Source of the DNA: Imperialibacter sp. EC-SDR9
GTDB lineage: Bacteria > Bacteroidota > Bacteroidia > Cytophagales > Cyclobacteriaceae
Length of the DNA: 64,000 bases
Assembly (NCBI RefSeq): GCF_902498805.1
Contig: NZ_LR701575.1
Span: 66,454 to 130,453 of the forward strand
Reading direction: 5' to 3'
Shown here: one piece after another, positions 17,032 to 24,673 of the stretch
Numbering within the stretch: position 1 is the stretch's first letter
Layout: each line of letters opens with the position of its first letter
Position numbers and translations under genes: made by a program
Notes under the pieces: generated by a model
Seen by the model: the letters and a program-made list of their open reading frames with translations, nothing else
The model's database searches: none
Told to the model about the DNA's origin: nothing

Positions 17032-17964
17032 ATGAAAAAATTGATGTTGAGAATAACCCTGTCAGTTGCAATCATCAACATGCTGTTCTTTGGCTGCACC
17101 CAAACAAGTCAAAAAAGGCAGAAAGACACCAAGCTCAAAGTGCTGGCGACTACCGGAATGATTTACGATGCCGTACTGAATATTGCAAAGGACTCCGTTG
17201 AAGCGGATGCATTAATGGGGCCAGGTGTTGATCCTCACCTTTACAAAGCCACCCAGGGAGACCTCCAGCGACTATCAGCAGCCAACGTTGTTTTTTACAA
17301 CGGCCTTCACCTTGAAGGAAAAATGGGCGAAGTGCTGGAGAAGTTGGGGCGGCTGAAGCCAGTTGTGGCAGTTTCGGAAGAAATACCGAAGGAAAAACTC
17401 AGGGACACGCCTGTTTTCGCAGGAAACTATGACCCCCATATTTGGTTCAATGTTGACCTGTGGAAAAACGCCGTGCTGGAGGTTGGCAAAACACTGAAGG
17501 AAAAAGACCCGGCGAACGCCGCTTACTACCAAAAAAACCTGGAGGTCTATTTGAAAAAGCTTGATTCGCTTCACAGCTGGGTAACGTCAGAAATAGCCAC
17601 AATTCCTGAAACTCAGAGGATTCTGGTTACAGCCCATGATGCATTCGGCTACTTTGGTGATGCTTACAACATCGAAGTAAACGGTCTTCAAGGTATCTCC
17701 ACGCAATCGGAGTTTGGCCTCAAAGACGTGGCCGATCTGGTGAATCTTATTGTTGACAGAAATGTCAAAGCTGTTTTTGTTGAGACTTCAGTATCTGAAA
17801 GAGCCATCAATGCGGTGGTAGACGGCTGCAGGCAGCGTGGACATCAGGTAGTGATTGGTGGCAAACTCTATTCTGACGCAATGGGCGAATTTGGCACACA
17901 AGACGGCACCTATATCGGCATGGTTACGGCGAATGTAAACACAATAGTATCCTCTTTAAAATAA
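17032..17964 (+). CDS. Metal ABC transporter substrate-binding lipoprotein (TroA/MntA type)
   Basis: This periplasmic lipoprotein (310 residues, lipobox LFFGC with Cys22) belongs to the cluster A-I metal-binding family. The four expected metal ligands are visible: His69 (GVDPHLYKAT), His136 (YDPHIWFN), His202 (TAHDAFGYFG) and Asp282 (KLYSDAMG). The spacing is nearly that of Treponema TroA. The His-rich loop typical of dedicated zinc proteins (ZnuA) is absent, which favours manganese or iron but does not prove it. It is followed by the ATPase and two permease genes, completing an importer. Confidence 0.93.
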   Translation: MKKLMLRITLSVAIINMLFFGCTQTSQKRQKDTKLKVLATTGMIYDAVLNIAKDSVEADALMGPGVDPHLYKATQGDLQRLSAANVVFYNGLHLEGKMGEVLEKLGRLKPVVAVSEEIPKEKLRDTPVFAGNYDPHIWFNVDLWKNAVLEVGKTLKEKDPANAAYYQKNLEVYLKKLDSLHSWVTSEIATIPETQRILVTAHDAFGYFGDAYNIEVNGLQGISTQSEFGLKDVADLVNLIVDRNVKAVFVETSVSERAINAVVDGCRQRGHQVVIGGKLYSDAMGEFGTQDGTYIGMVTANVNTIVSSLK

Positions 17965-17973
17965 TCTGGTAAG

Positions 17974-18768
17974 ATGAACATACATGCAGAAGATCCGATC
18001 ATTGAAGTGCACGATCTCACGGTCAGCTACAGTCAAAAGCCGGTGCTGTGGGGTATCGATCTCTCTCTTCCCAAGGGCAGCCTGGTAGGGATTGTGGGGC
18101 CCAACGGCGCTGGTAAGTCGACCCTCATCAAGGCCATTATGGATCTAGTGCCGCTTAGCAGCGGTTATGTGAAGCTATTTGACACGCAACTCGACAACGT
18201 GAGGGAAAAGATCAGCTACGTGCCCCAGCGGGAGTCCGTCGACTGGGATTTTCCGGCTTCAGTATATGACGTGGTAATGATGGGCCGTTACGGAAAGCTG
18301 GGGCTTTTCAAAAGGCCACGGCAAGCCGACAGGGAGGTGGTGCAGGAGAGCATGCGCTTGGTGGGAATGGAAGCCTTCAAAAACAGGCAGATTTCACAGC
18401 TCTCAGGTGGACAGCAGCAACGGGTGTTTCTGGCCCGGGCGCTGGCGCAGCAGGCAGAGGTCTATTTTATGGATGAGCCATTTGCCGGTGTAGATGCGGC
18501 CACTGAAAAAGCGATTGTAGAGTTGCTGAGGAGAATGTCTAAAGAAGGGAAGACGGTAGTGGTGGTGCACCACGACTTACAGTCCGTAGCCAAGTATTTC
18601 GATTGGCTCATTTTGCTGAATATGCGTCTGGTAGCATCAGGGCCAACAGTCGATGTGTTTAAAGAAGAGCTTTTGCAGGAAGCATACGGTGGCAAGCTCA
18701 CCATTCTGTCGGAAGTGGGCGACTTGCTTACTAAAGGGCGTTTCCCCAGCAGAGAGAAAACAGTGTAA
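17974..18768 (+). CDS. Metal ABC transporter ATP-binding protein
   Basis: The 264-residue cytoplasmic ATPase energises metal uptake by the neighbouring permeases. It has Walker A GPNGAGKST, Q-loop SYVPQRESVDWDFP (the QR-x-DWDFP context typical of Mn/Zn/Fe importers), signature LSGGQQQRV, Walker B VYFMDEPFAGVD and the switch His in VVVHHDL. It lies 9 bases after the binding-protein gene and 20 bases before the first permease. Confidence 0.94.
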   Translation: MNIHAEDPIIEVHDLTVSYSQKPVLWGIDLSLPKGSLVGIVGPNGAGKSTLIKAIMDLVPLSSGYVKLFDTQLDNVREKISYVPQRESVDWDFPASVYDVVMMGRYGKLGLFKRPRQADREVVQESMRLVGMEAFKNRQISQLSGGQQQRVFLARALAQQAEVYFMDEPFAGVDAATEKAIVELLRRMSKEGKTVVVVHHDLQSVAKYFDWLILLNMRLVASGPTVDVFKEELLQEAYGGKLTILSEVGDLLTKGRFPSREKTV

Positions 18769-18788
18769 GCAAATTTGGCAGCCATATC

Positions 18789-20078
18789 ATGGAAGACTTT
18801 CTCTATTTCTTTTCTTTTCAGGATCCCAACATCAGGTACGTGGTGGTGGGCTCGGTGCTGCTGGCTATCAGTGCGGCCATTGTGGGTTGTTTTACCTTTC
18901 TTAAGAAAAGAGCCCTCATTGGGGATGCCGTGGCACATTCGGTGCTACCAGGTGTCTGCCTCGCATTTGTAGTGTCAGGAACCAAAAACCCCATTTACTT
19001 GATTATTGGAGCGTTCATTACCGGCTGGCTCTCCCTCCGGTTTATCGACATGATCGTCAGGTACTCCAAACTAAAAGAAGACACAGCGATTGGTCTTACC
19101 CTGTCGGTCTTTTTCGGCCTTGGCATTCTGATCCTTACGGCTATCCAGCATTCCGGCAACGCCAATCAAAGCGGGCTGGATCAGTTCCTGTTTGGCAAAG
19201 CAGCTTCTCTTGTTGGCCAGGACCTGATTGTGTTCGGATCGGTCAGTATTATTTTGCTGCTGGTTGTCGGCCTTCTCTTTAAAGAGCTCACCCTGCTGGC
19301 CTTTGACGAACAGTTTGGAAAAGCCATTGGCATGCCTGTGAAGGGGCTGGAGCTCGTTTTGACAACCCTCACAGTACTGGCCGTAGTTACAGGCATTCAG
19401 GCTGTGGGGGTGGTGCTCATGGCAGCCATGCTTATTACGCCTGCAGCAGCGGCCCGGTTCTGGACCGACAAGCTGACCACAATGGTGTTCCTTGCAGCAC
19501 TCTTTGGGGCGATCTCCGGCGTTTCGGGTGCCTACATTTCCTTTGTGGCTCCGGCCATGCCTACCGGGCCGTGGATTGTGCTGGTGATTTCCTTCATCGC
19601 CATGAGCTCGTTCTTTATTGCGCCAAGGAAGGGCATCCTGTATAAGCAATTCCAGCAAAGAAAATATCAAAAACAGATCCTGGAGGAAAATATCCTCAAG
19701 GCATTTTTCCACCTGGGTGAGGCCGATGAACAATACTATGGACACCGAAAGATAAGCGACCTGATCTCCCAACGACGTTTCGTAATGGGCCGGTTAAAAG
19801 GCGGCCTCCAAAAACTAGTGAGAAGCGGTTTCCTGAAGCAGGACCGGGAAGGCTGGGTACTTACCGAGGAAGGTAAAAACAAAGGGCAACGCATAGTGAA
19901 GCTTCACCGGCTTTGGGAGCTTTACCTTACCGAGTATTTGCGCATTGCGCCCGACCATGTGCACGATGAGGCTGAAACAATTGAGCATATCATAACGCCG
20001 GAAATAGAGGCCAGGCTGGAGAAAAAACTCAACTATCCGTCGGTTGATCCACACAACGAAACTATACCTTACAGATAA
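18789..20078 (+). CDS. Metal ABC permease fused to a C-terminal DtxR-like regulator domain
   Basis: Residues 1-280 form a TroC/ZnuB-type permease with about eight transmembrane helices and the conserved GDAVAHSVLPGV and ITPAAAARFWTDKL motifs. Residues about 296-429 form a soluble domain resembling DtxR/MntR. It has a winged helix (ILEENILKAFFHLGE, RLKGGLQKLVRSGFLKQ) and a metal-binding/dimerisation part (KLHRLWELYLTEYL, DEAETIEHI). The ligand positions His373, Glu396, Glu399 and His400 are kept; the FeoA-like domain of the stand-alone regulator is missing. The arrangement matches the Chlamydia YtgCR permease-repressor fusion. The domain may bind DNA after proteolytic release, or may gate the transporter by sensing cytoplasmic metal. 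It is in the middle of the operon, 3 bases before the second permease. Confidence 0.92.
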   Translation: MEDFLYFFSFQDPNIRYVVVGSVLLAISAAIVGCFTFLKKRALIGDAVAHSVLPGVCLAFVVSGTKNPIYLIIGAFITGWLSLRFIDMIVRYSKLKEDTAIGLTLSVFFGLGILILTAIQHSGNANQSGLDQFLFGKAASLVGQDLIVFGSVSIILLLVVGLLFKELTLLAFDEQFGKAIGMPVKGLELVLTTLTVLAVVTGIQAVGVVLMAAMLITPAAAARFWTDKLTTMVFLAALFGAISGVSGAYISFVAPAMPTGPWIVLVISFIAMSSFFIAPRKGILYKQFQQRKYQKQILEENILKAFFHLGEADEQYYGHRKISDLISQRRFVMGRLKGGLQKLVRSGFLKQDREGWVLTEEGKNKGQRIVKLHRLWELYLTEYLRIAPDHVHDEAETIEHIITPEIEARLEKKLNYPSVDPHNETIPYR

Positions 20079-20081
20079 GCC

Positions 20082-20978
20082 ATGGAAGCGATATATATCA
20101 TTTTAGCAGGTTCGTTGGTGGCGGTGTCCTGCGGCCTGGTGGGGAGCTACCTCATCCTTCGAAAAATGGCCATGGTGGCTGATGCCATTTCTCATGCCGT
20201 GTTGCCGGGTATTGTGATAGCGTTTTTCATTTCTGGCAGCCGGGACTCCCTGCCCATGCTTTTGGGAGCAGGTGCGTTGGGTATCATCACCACCTTTCTC
20301 ATCGAGTTCTTTCACAAGAAGGGCAACCTCCAAACGGACGCCTCCATCGGTGTCACCTTCACCTGGCTGTTTGCCCTGGGCGTTATTTTGATTTCCACGT
20401 TCGCTGGCAAGGTTGACCTCGACCAGGACTGCGTGCTTTACGGTGAAATTGCCTACGTGCCCATTGATCTTTGGATCACCGACACCGGCACCATCATGGG
20501 GCCAAGAGTACTGTACATCTCCGGATCAGTGCTGCTGGTGGTCATTGCTTTCATCTTCATCGGATACAAAGAGTTGTTCCTCACCACGTTCGACCCCTCC
20601 TACGCCGCCATCATTGGCATTAACACCACCCTATGGCACTACTTGCTCATGGGAGCTGTGTCGCTTACAACGGTGGCATCTTTCGAATCCGTTGGGGCAA
20701 TTTTGGTGGTGGCTTTGCTTATTGCCCCGCCAGCAACGGCCTACCTGCTCACGGAGGATTTCAAGAAAATGCTTATTTTCACTTGTATCATCGGCATAAT
20801 TGTATCCGTGCTGGGCTATTATCTTGCGTCTTATATTGACGGATCCATCGCCGGTGCTATGTCGACGGTGGCGGGTTTAATCTTTTTGGTTGTATTTTTG
20901 TTCTCTCCCACGCAAGGAGTAGTGTTCAGAAATAGAAGATCGAAACTTTCCATGACTTTAAACGAAGAACCAATATGA
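20082..20978 (+). CDS. Metal ABC transporter permease (TroD type)
   Basis: This 298-residue inner-membrane protein has about eight hydrophobic segments and the family motifs MAMVADAISHAVLPGIV and LLIAPPATAYLLTEDFKKM. It pairs with the fused permease to form the heterodimeric channel, as TroC and TroD do. It starts 3 bases after the fusion gene and its stop overlaps the thioredoxin-like gene by ATGA. Confidence 0.93.
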   Translation: MEAIYIILAGSLVAVSCGLVGSYLILRKMAMVADAISHAVLPGIVIAFFISGSRDSLPMLLGAGALGIITTFLIEFFHKKGNLQTDASIGVTFTWLFALGVILISTFAGKVDLDQDCVLYGEIAYVPIDLWITDTGTIMGPRVLYISGSVLLVVIAFIFIGYKELFLTTFDPSYAAIIGINTTLWHYLLMGAVSLTTVASFESVGAILVVALLIAPPATAYLLTEDFKKMLIFTCIIGIIVSVLGYYLASYIDGSIAGAMSTVAGLIFLVVFLFSPTQGVVFRNRRSKLSMTLNEEPI

Positions 20979-21424
20979 AGCAATTGATTGGACTACTGTC
21001 AGTGGCAATACTCGCCATTGTGGTTACGGCTGCTACTCCAGCTGAACCAACGGCTACGGAATGGACTTCTATTGACCAGTTGGCTGAAAAGCTGAAAAAA
21101 GAACCCAGGCCGGTGATTGTGGAGATGTACGCCAACTGGTGTGGCTGGTGTAAGAAGATGGACAAAACCACTTTTACCGACCCGGAGGTTGTCTCGCTTT
21201 TGAACGAATCGGTTTATGTGGTCAAAATAAATGGAGAAACAACAGATAAGTTTACCTTTTTGGGTAAGGAAACCAGTGGCAGGGAGATGGTGAAGGCGTT
21301 GGGGATACAAGGATACCCTACCTTCATTTTGGTAGACAACGACCAGGACAGACTTGAAATCGTTTCAGGTTACAAGACTTCGCCGCAGCTGAAAAGGATC
21401 ATCACCAAACTGGCCAAAAAATAA
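20975..21424 (+). CDS. Secreted thioredoxin-like protein, CGWC active site
   Basis: The 149-residue protein has a signal peptide (IGLLSVAILAIVVTAATPA) and a thioredoxin fold of the Thioredoxin_7/DsbD-gamma type. Its redox motif is ANWCGWCKKMD (Cys56 and Cys59) and the cis-Pro loop is IQGYPTFILVD. It should act in the periplasm as a thiol reductase or isomerase. Its ATG overlaps the stop of the second metal permease, making it the last gene of the metal operon. A link to metal uptake or to oxidative stress is suggested by this coupling only. Confidence 0.87.
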   Translation: MKQLIGLLSVAILAIVVTAATPAEPTATEWTSIDQLAEKLKKEPRPVIVEMYANWCGWCKKMDKTTFTDPEVVSLLNESVYVVKINGETTDKFTFLGKETSGREMVKALGIQGYPTFILVDNDQDRLEIVSGYKTSPQLKRIITKLAKK

Positions 21425-21583
21425 GCTCTGTAAAAACCCAATACTCAAATGACAAAATATAAACAAGCTCCAAATCACCTAGAATTCACATTCGAAACGG
21501 TTTAGTGCTTCGATATTGAATTTTGTTGCTTGTCTTTTGTTATTTCTACCGAGTCTTTCATTCTAACAAACAGTTCATAACCC

Positions 21584-22966
21584 TTGGGTGCTCTCTCCTA
21601 CTCTCAGTTCGACGATACCATTGTGGCGCTTGCTACCCCTCAGGGCATTGGCGCTATTGCCGTTGTTCGCCTTTCCGGGCCTCAGGCGATAAGTATCGCC
21701 AATGCAGTCTTCCATGGCAAAGACCTTGATGCAGTCGACTCGCACACAATACATTTTGGCACTATCAGAGAAGGCAAAGAGGTCATCGACGAAGTGTTGA
21801 TGTCGGTCTTCATTGCCCCCAGGTCGTTTACCAAAGAAAACGTGGTGGAGATTTCCTGTCACGGGTCGTCGTATATCATCAAGCGCATCATTAACCTCCT
21901 CGTGAGCAAGGGAGCCAGGTTGGCCAAGCCAGGCGAGTTCACCAAAAGGGCATTTCTCAACGGGCAATTTGATCTGGCCCAGGCCGAGGCAGTAGCCGAT
22001 GTGATCAGCTCCGATTCCGAAGCGGCCCACCAGGCGGCCATGTCGCAGATGCGGGGAGGCTTTTCGAAAGACATCAAACAACTGCGGGAGCAGCTCATCC
22101 ACTTTGCCAGCATGATTGAGCTGGAGCTGGACTTCGGCGAAGAAGATGTGGAATTTGCCGATCGTCACGACCTGGCGAAGCTGGTCAACGACCTGAAAAC
22201 GATCATCAACCAGCTGATCAAGAGCTTCGATTTGGGCAATGTCATCAAAAATGGCGTGCCCACAGTGATTGCAGGCAAGCCAAACGCCGGCAAGTCTACC
22301 CTGCTCAATGCTTTGCTTAAGGAAGAAAAGGCGATCGTTTCTGACATCGCCGGCACCACCCGTGACTCCATCGAAGATGAAATCAATATTGAAGGCGTGG
22401 CTTTCAGATTCATCGACACGGCTGGCATCCGAGAAACAACCGATGTCATCGAAGCGCTGGGTGTGGAAAGAACGCACAGCAAAATGAAGGAAGCTTCGCT
22501 GATCCTTTACCTTTTTGACCTGGTGAACGACAACATCACCGACATCAACAAAGAGATAAACAAGCTGGAGAACCTGGGTAAACCGTTTATTCCTATCGGG
22601 AATAAGATAGACAAAGCACCCGCTGCTCTGGTGGCTCAGCTAAAAGAAGATGACAGGTTTATCTTTATTTCTGCCTCACAGCAGCAATACCTGGAAGAGC
22701 TGAAAGACAAGATCCTCGATCAGGTCAACCTGAAGAACATCCGCAGCAGCGACACCATCGTGACCAACGCCCGCCACTTTGAAAGCCTGCTGAAAACCAG
22801 CCAGGCCCTGGATGATGTGCTCACTGGCATCGGCTCCAACGTCACTGGCGACTTCCTGGCCCTTGACATCCGGCAGGCCCTCCACCACCTCGGTGAGATT
22901 ACCGGTGAGGTAACTAATGATGACTTGCTGGCAAATATCTTTAGTAAGTTTTGTATCGGAAAATGA
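21584..22966 (+). CDS. mnmE: tRNA uridine-5-carboxymethylaminomethyl modification GTPase MnmE
   Basis: MnmE with MnmG builds the cmnm5 modification at wobble uridine 34 of several tRNAs. The 460-residue protein has the N-terminal tetrahydrofolate-binding domain (DTIVALATPQGIGAIAVVRLSG, CHGSSYIIKRI, GEFTKRAFLNGQFDLAQAEAV). The G domain has G1 GKPNAGKST, G2/G3 GTTRD and DTAGIRE, and G4 NKID. The invariant C-terminus FCIGK carries the catalytic Cys457. The start is a TTG at 21584; a TAA sits in frame just upstream at 21578 and no ATG precedes the conserved DTIVA. The final codons and the TGA stop lie in a recombination junction (22949-22966) and overlap the next gene's ATG. Confidence 0.95.
   Translation: MGALSYSQFDDTIVALATPQGIGAIAVVRLSGPQAISIANAVFHGKDLDAVDSHTIHFGTIREGKEVIDEVLMSVFIAPRSFTKENVVEISCHGSSYIIKRIINLLVSKGARLAKPGEFTKRAFLNGQFDLAQAEAVADVISSDSEAAHQAAMSQMRGGFSKDIKQLREQLIHFASMIELELDFGEEDVEFADRHDLAKLVNDLKTIINQLIKSFDLGNVIKNGVPTVIAGKPNAGKSTLLNALLKEEKAIVSDIAGTTRDSIEDEINIEGVAFRFIDTAGIRETTDVIEALGVERTHSKMKEASLILYLFDLVNDNITDINKEINKLENLGKPFIPIGNKIDKAPAALVAQLKEDDRFIFISASQQQYLEELKDKILDQVNLKNIRSSDTIVTNARHFESLLKTSQALDDVLTGIGSNVTGDFLALDIRQALHHLGEITGEVTNDDLLANIFSKFCIGK
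22949..22962 (+). repeat. attL-like core: direct repeat at the 3' end of mnmE
   Basis: TTTTGTATCGGAAA is identical to 25079-25092. Here it encodes FCIG plus the first two bases of the final Lys codon of MnmE and is followed by A-TGA. At the right copy the same frame reads FCIGK then TAA. Duplication of the mnmE end is the expected footprint of a tyrosine-recombinase island integrating at this gene. Confidence 0.75.
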
Positions 22967-23517
22967 AAATTAAGATAGCAGACATTAGTCCATATCTGGA
23001 AAGCCTTAGTGAGAAAGAAAAGGATAAGCTGATCGCCCGGTTGCTGACAAAAAACCAGGCTGAGCTGGAGGCAATTTATTTTCAGAAGGTGGCTTCAAAA
23101 AACGACCTGGAAGATCTATTTGCCGATGTAAAAGCTGAAATAGAAGACGCCATGAATGTTTATATCAATTATGGTGTCATACAAAAGAACCTTGCCAAAG
23201 GCATCCAAAAGGCTACACAGGCAATCAACCGTTATAAGGCAATTGATCGGCGACCGGAAAAAGAGGGCGAACTGATCATGTATATGCTGGAGATCATTTT
23301 TACGGATTTCGGCAATGAATTCGGCACTTGCTGGACAGTTTTTGATTTTAGGGTAGCGCAAGCGATATCTAAAGTAGTCACAATTGTTACCAGGAAAATC
23401 CACGCAGACTACAGAATGGACTTTGAGGGTAAAATCAATGGACATATACGGCGACTTAAGGCCGAGGCTTCCCACAATGACGTGATTTACAACTTGCCGG
23501 ATAGGATAACCTATTGA
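22963..23517 (+). CDS. Hypothetical all-helical protein coupled to mnmE
   Basis: I do not recognise this 184-residue cytoplasmic protein. It is predicted to be largely alpha-helical, with charged heptad-like segments (SEKEKDKLIARLLTKNQAELE, NDLEDLFADVKAEIEDAMNVYI in outline). A more hydrophobic middle contains FGNEFGTCWTVFDFRVAQAISKVV. The C-terminal part is basic (RKIHADYRMDF, GHIRRLKAEASH). There is no signal peptide or membrane helix. Its ATG overlaps the mnmE stop (ATGA), and that overlap lies exactly at the attL-like junction. The integration event therefore appears to have placed the gene under mnmE transcription and translation. No function is assigned. Confidence 0.75.
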   Translation: MKIKIADISPYLESLSEKEKDKLIARLLTKNQAELEAIYFQKVASKNDLEDLFADVKAEIEDAMNVYINYGVIQKNLAKGIQKATQAINRYKAIDRRPEKEGELIMYMLEIIFTDFGNEFGTCWTVFDFRVAQAISKVVTIVTRKIHADYRMDFEGKINGHIRRLKAEASHNDVIYNLPDRITY

Positions 23518-23710
23518 GCCACCCCCGGAACTGACAGGGGCATCAACTTCACTTGCATTTAGCAGTCTGTCTTCTCCTCTTTCACCCTTGTCAAGCCGTC
23601 GATCTCCGTCTTCGATAGAGAATCGTTCAAAAGAATGGTATTCAACTCATACTTAGTTTTCGTATCTTTGGTCAAAGTCATTCGTTAATAGCTGTAAACA
23701 AATTTTGACA
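23518..23710. other. Promoter-bearing spacer before the antitoxin/PIN pair
   Basis: No coding sequence is visible. TATCTTTG at 23663-23670 fits TAnnTTTG and lies about 40 bases before the antitoxin start, so the pair probably has its own promoter. Confidence 0.35.
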
Positions 23711-23914
23711 ATGCTGGTAGAGAGAAAAAATAATGAAATAATCGTCACCCTTGATGGAGCTGTGAACGTCGACTTTCTCCAACAAACACTGGACTACTTG
23801 CGCTATTTGGAACTAGGTGCAAAAAGTAAAGCCAGCCAAGCTCAAATTAACCAATTGGCGCAAGACGCAAAAAAAGGCTGGTGGGAAAAGAACAGAGATA
23901 AGTTCATTAAGTGA
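23711..23914 (+). CDS. Small antitoxin-like protein preceding a PIN gene
   Basis: The 67-residue product starts at an ATG at 23711. It has a beta-rich start (RKNNEIIVTLDGAVNVDFLQQTLDYLRYLEL) and a C-terminal helical segment rich in Gln, Lys and Trp (QINQLAQDAKKGWWEKNRDKF). This matches small antitoxins found ahead of PIN-domain toxins in Bacteroidetes, where the N-terminus would bind operator DNA and the tail the toxin. Its stop overlaps the GTG start of the PIN gene (GTGA). I rely mainly on context and size; the family cannot be named with confidence. Confidence 0.6.
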   Translation: MLVERKNNEIIVTLDGAVNVDFLQQTLDYLRYLELGAKSKASQAQINQLAQDAKKGWWEKNRDKFIK

Positions 23915-24147
23915 AATTAGTAGTTGACACCAACATCCTGTTCAGTGCTCTCTTAAACTCCGAAGGTAAAATCGGCCATCTTCTTTTTAATTCTCTTCAT
24001 GTATTCGAATTCTATAGTGTCAACTTCCTCAAAGAGGAGATTAAGGAGCACCAGAGAAAAATTATGCTCATTTCGGGGTTCACCGAAGAAGAGTTCAATG
24101 AGCGAAAAGCGCTGACTTACAAGCAAATTAAAGAATCCACCCTCTAA
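23911..24147 (+). pseudogene. PIN-domain toxin gene, truncated at an IS200-type element
   Basis: The start is GTG, overlapping the antitoxin stop. The product begins MKLVVDTNILFSALL, the first PIN motif with catalytic Asp6, and continues with NFLKEEIKEHQRKI. It stops after 78 residues at KQIKESTL, where the left end hairpin of the IS begins. PIN toxins of this type are usually about 130 residues, so roughly the last 50, including the later acidic active-site residues, are missing. I do not find them beyond the IS. The gene is therefore probably inactive as a ribonuclease. Confidence 0.7.
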
Positions 24148-24673
24148 GAAGGTGGACTTGATTATGCCCCTATAAGGGGCCAAAGTCCAGCTTTTGCTGT
24201 TCTTCTAGTTTTTCCTGCTTTTCTTGATACTTCACATATCGCCTGATTTTCTCTTCGTCTAGTCCTATTGTGTCTACACAATAACCTCGTGACCAAAAGT
24301 GATTCCCCCAGTATGGCTTCTGCTTCAACTGAGGATAACTTTTGAATGTCTTTATAGCCGTCTTGCCCTTCAAGACTCCCATCAGTTGCGATATCGATAC
24401 TTTTGGTGGAACACTAACTATTAGATGCACATGGTCAATCTGTATATTGAGTTCCTTCTTTTCACACGCCTTCCATTCCAAAAGCATCAACAAATCCTTT
24501 TCAAGTTGTTGTTTTACTAAACCTTCGAGTACTTTGAATCGATATTTTGGAGTCCATACTATATGGTAATCACATCGATACAATACATGACTTAGCTTTT
24601 TAAAATTGCTCATCATGTAAATATAAAACTTCAGGCTAAGCCAATTATACATGACCACCTTCAAAGAAGGTGG
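24137..24673 (-). mobile_element. IS200-type insertion sequence
   Basis: One Y1 transposase gene is framed by near-identical end hairpins. CCACC...GGTGG lies at 24137-24155 and again at 24655-24673, and the 11-bp word AAGAAGGTGGA recurs at 24146 and 24664. A second hairpin GCCCC-TATAA-GGGGC (24166-24180) overlaps the transposase stop. There are no inverted terminal repeats or target duplication, as expected for IS200/IS605 single-strand transposition. No tnpB is present. The exact ends are uncertain by a few bases. Confidence 0.75.
24170..24613 (-). CDS. tnpA: IS200/IS605-family transposase TnpA (Y1 HUH)
   Basis: The 147-residue transposase is of full length for the family. It has the HUH motif in QIDHVHLIVSVPP (His61 and His63), the conserved YHIVWTPKYR start, YWGNHFWSRGYCVDTIG, and the catalytic tyrosine in EEKIRRYVKYQ (Tyr126). 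It cuts and rejoins single-stranded DNA through a tyrosine intermediate, usually at the lagging strand of replication. ATG at 24613 (MSNFKKLSH) is preferred over upstream in-frame starts because conserved sequence begins there. No frameshift is seen, so it may be active. Confidence 0.93.
   Translation of the reverse strand: MSNFKKLSHVLYRCDYHIVWTPKYRFKVLEGLVKQQLEKDLLMLLEWKACEKKELNIQIDHVHLIVSVPPKVSISQLMGVLKGKTAIKTFKSYPQLKQKPYWGNHFWSRGYCVDTIGLDEEKIRRYVKYQEKQEKLEEQQKLDFGPL

Noticed and set aside
21575-22477. 300-codon minus-strand frame opposite mnmE
   Set aside because: The mnmE reading carries every GTPase motif; the opposite frame is a codon-usage shadow.
24166-24180. GCCCC-TATAA-GGGGC hairpin as a terminator for the PIN gene
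   Set aside because: It lies inside the IS200-type element over the transposase stop and has no U-tract on the plus strand, so it is better explained as part of the IS.
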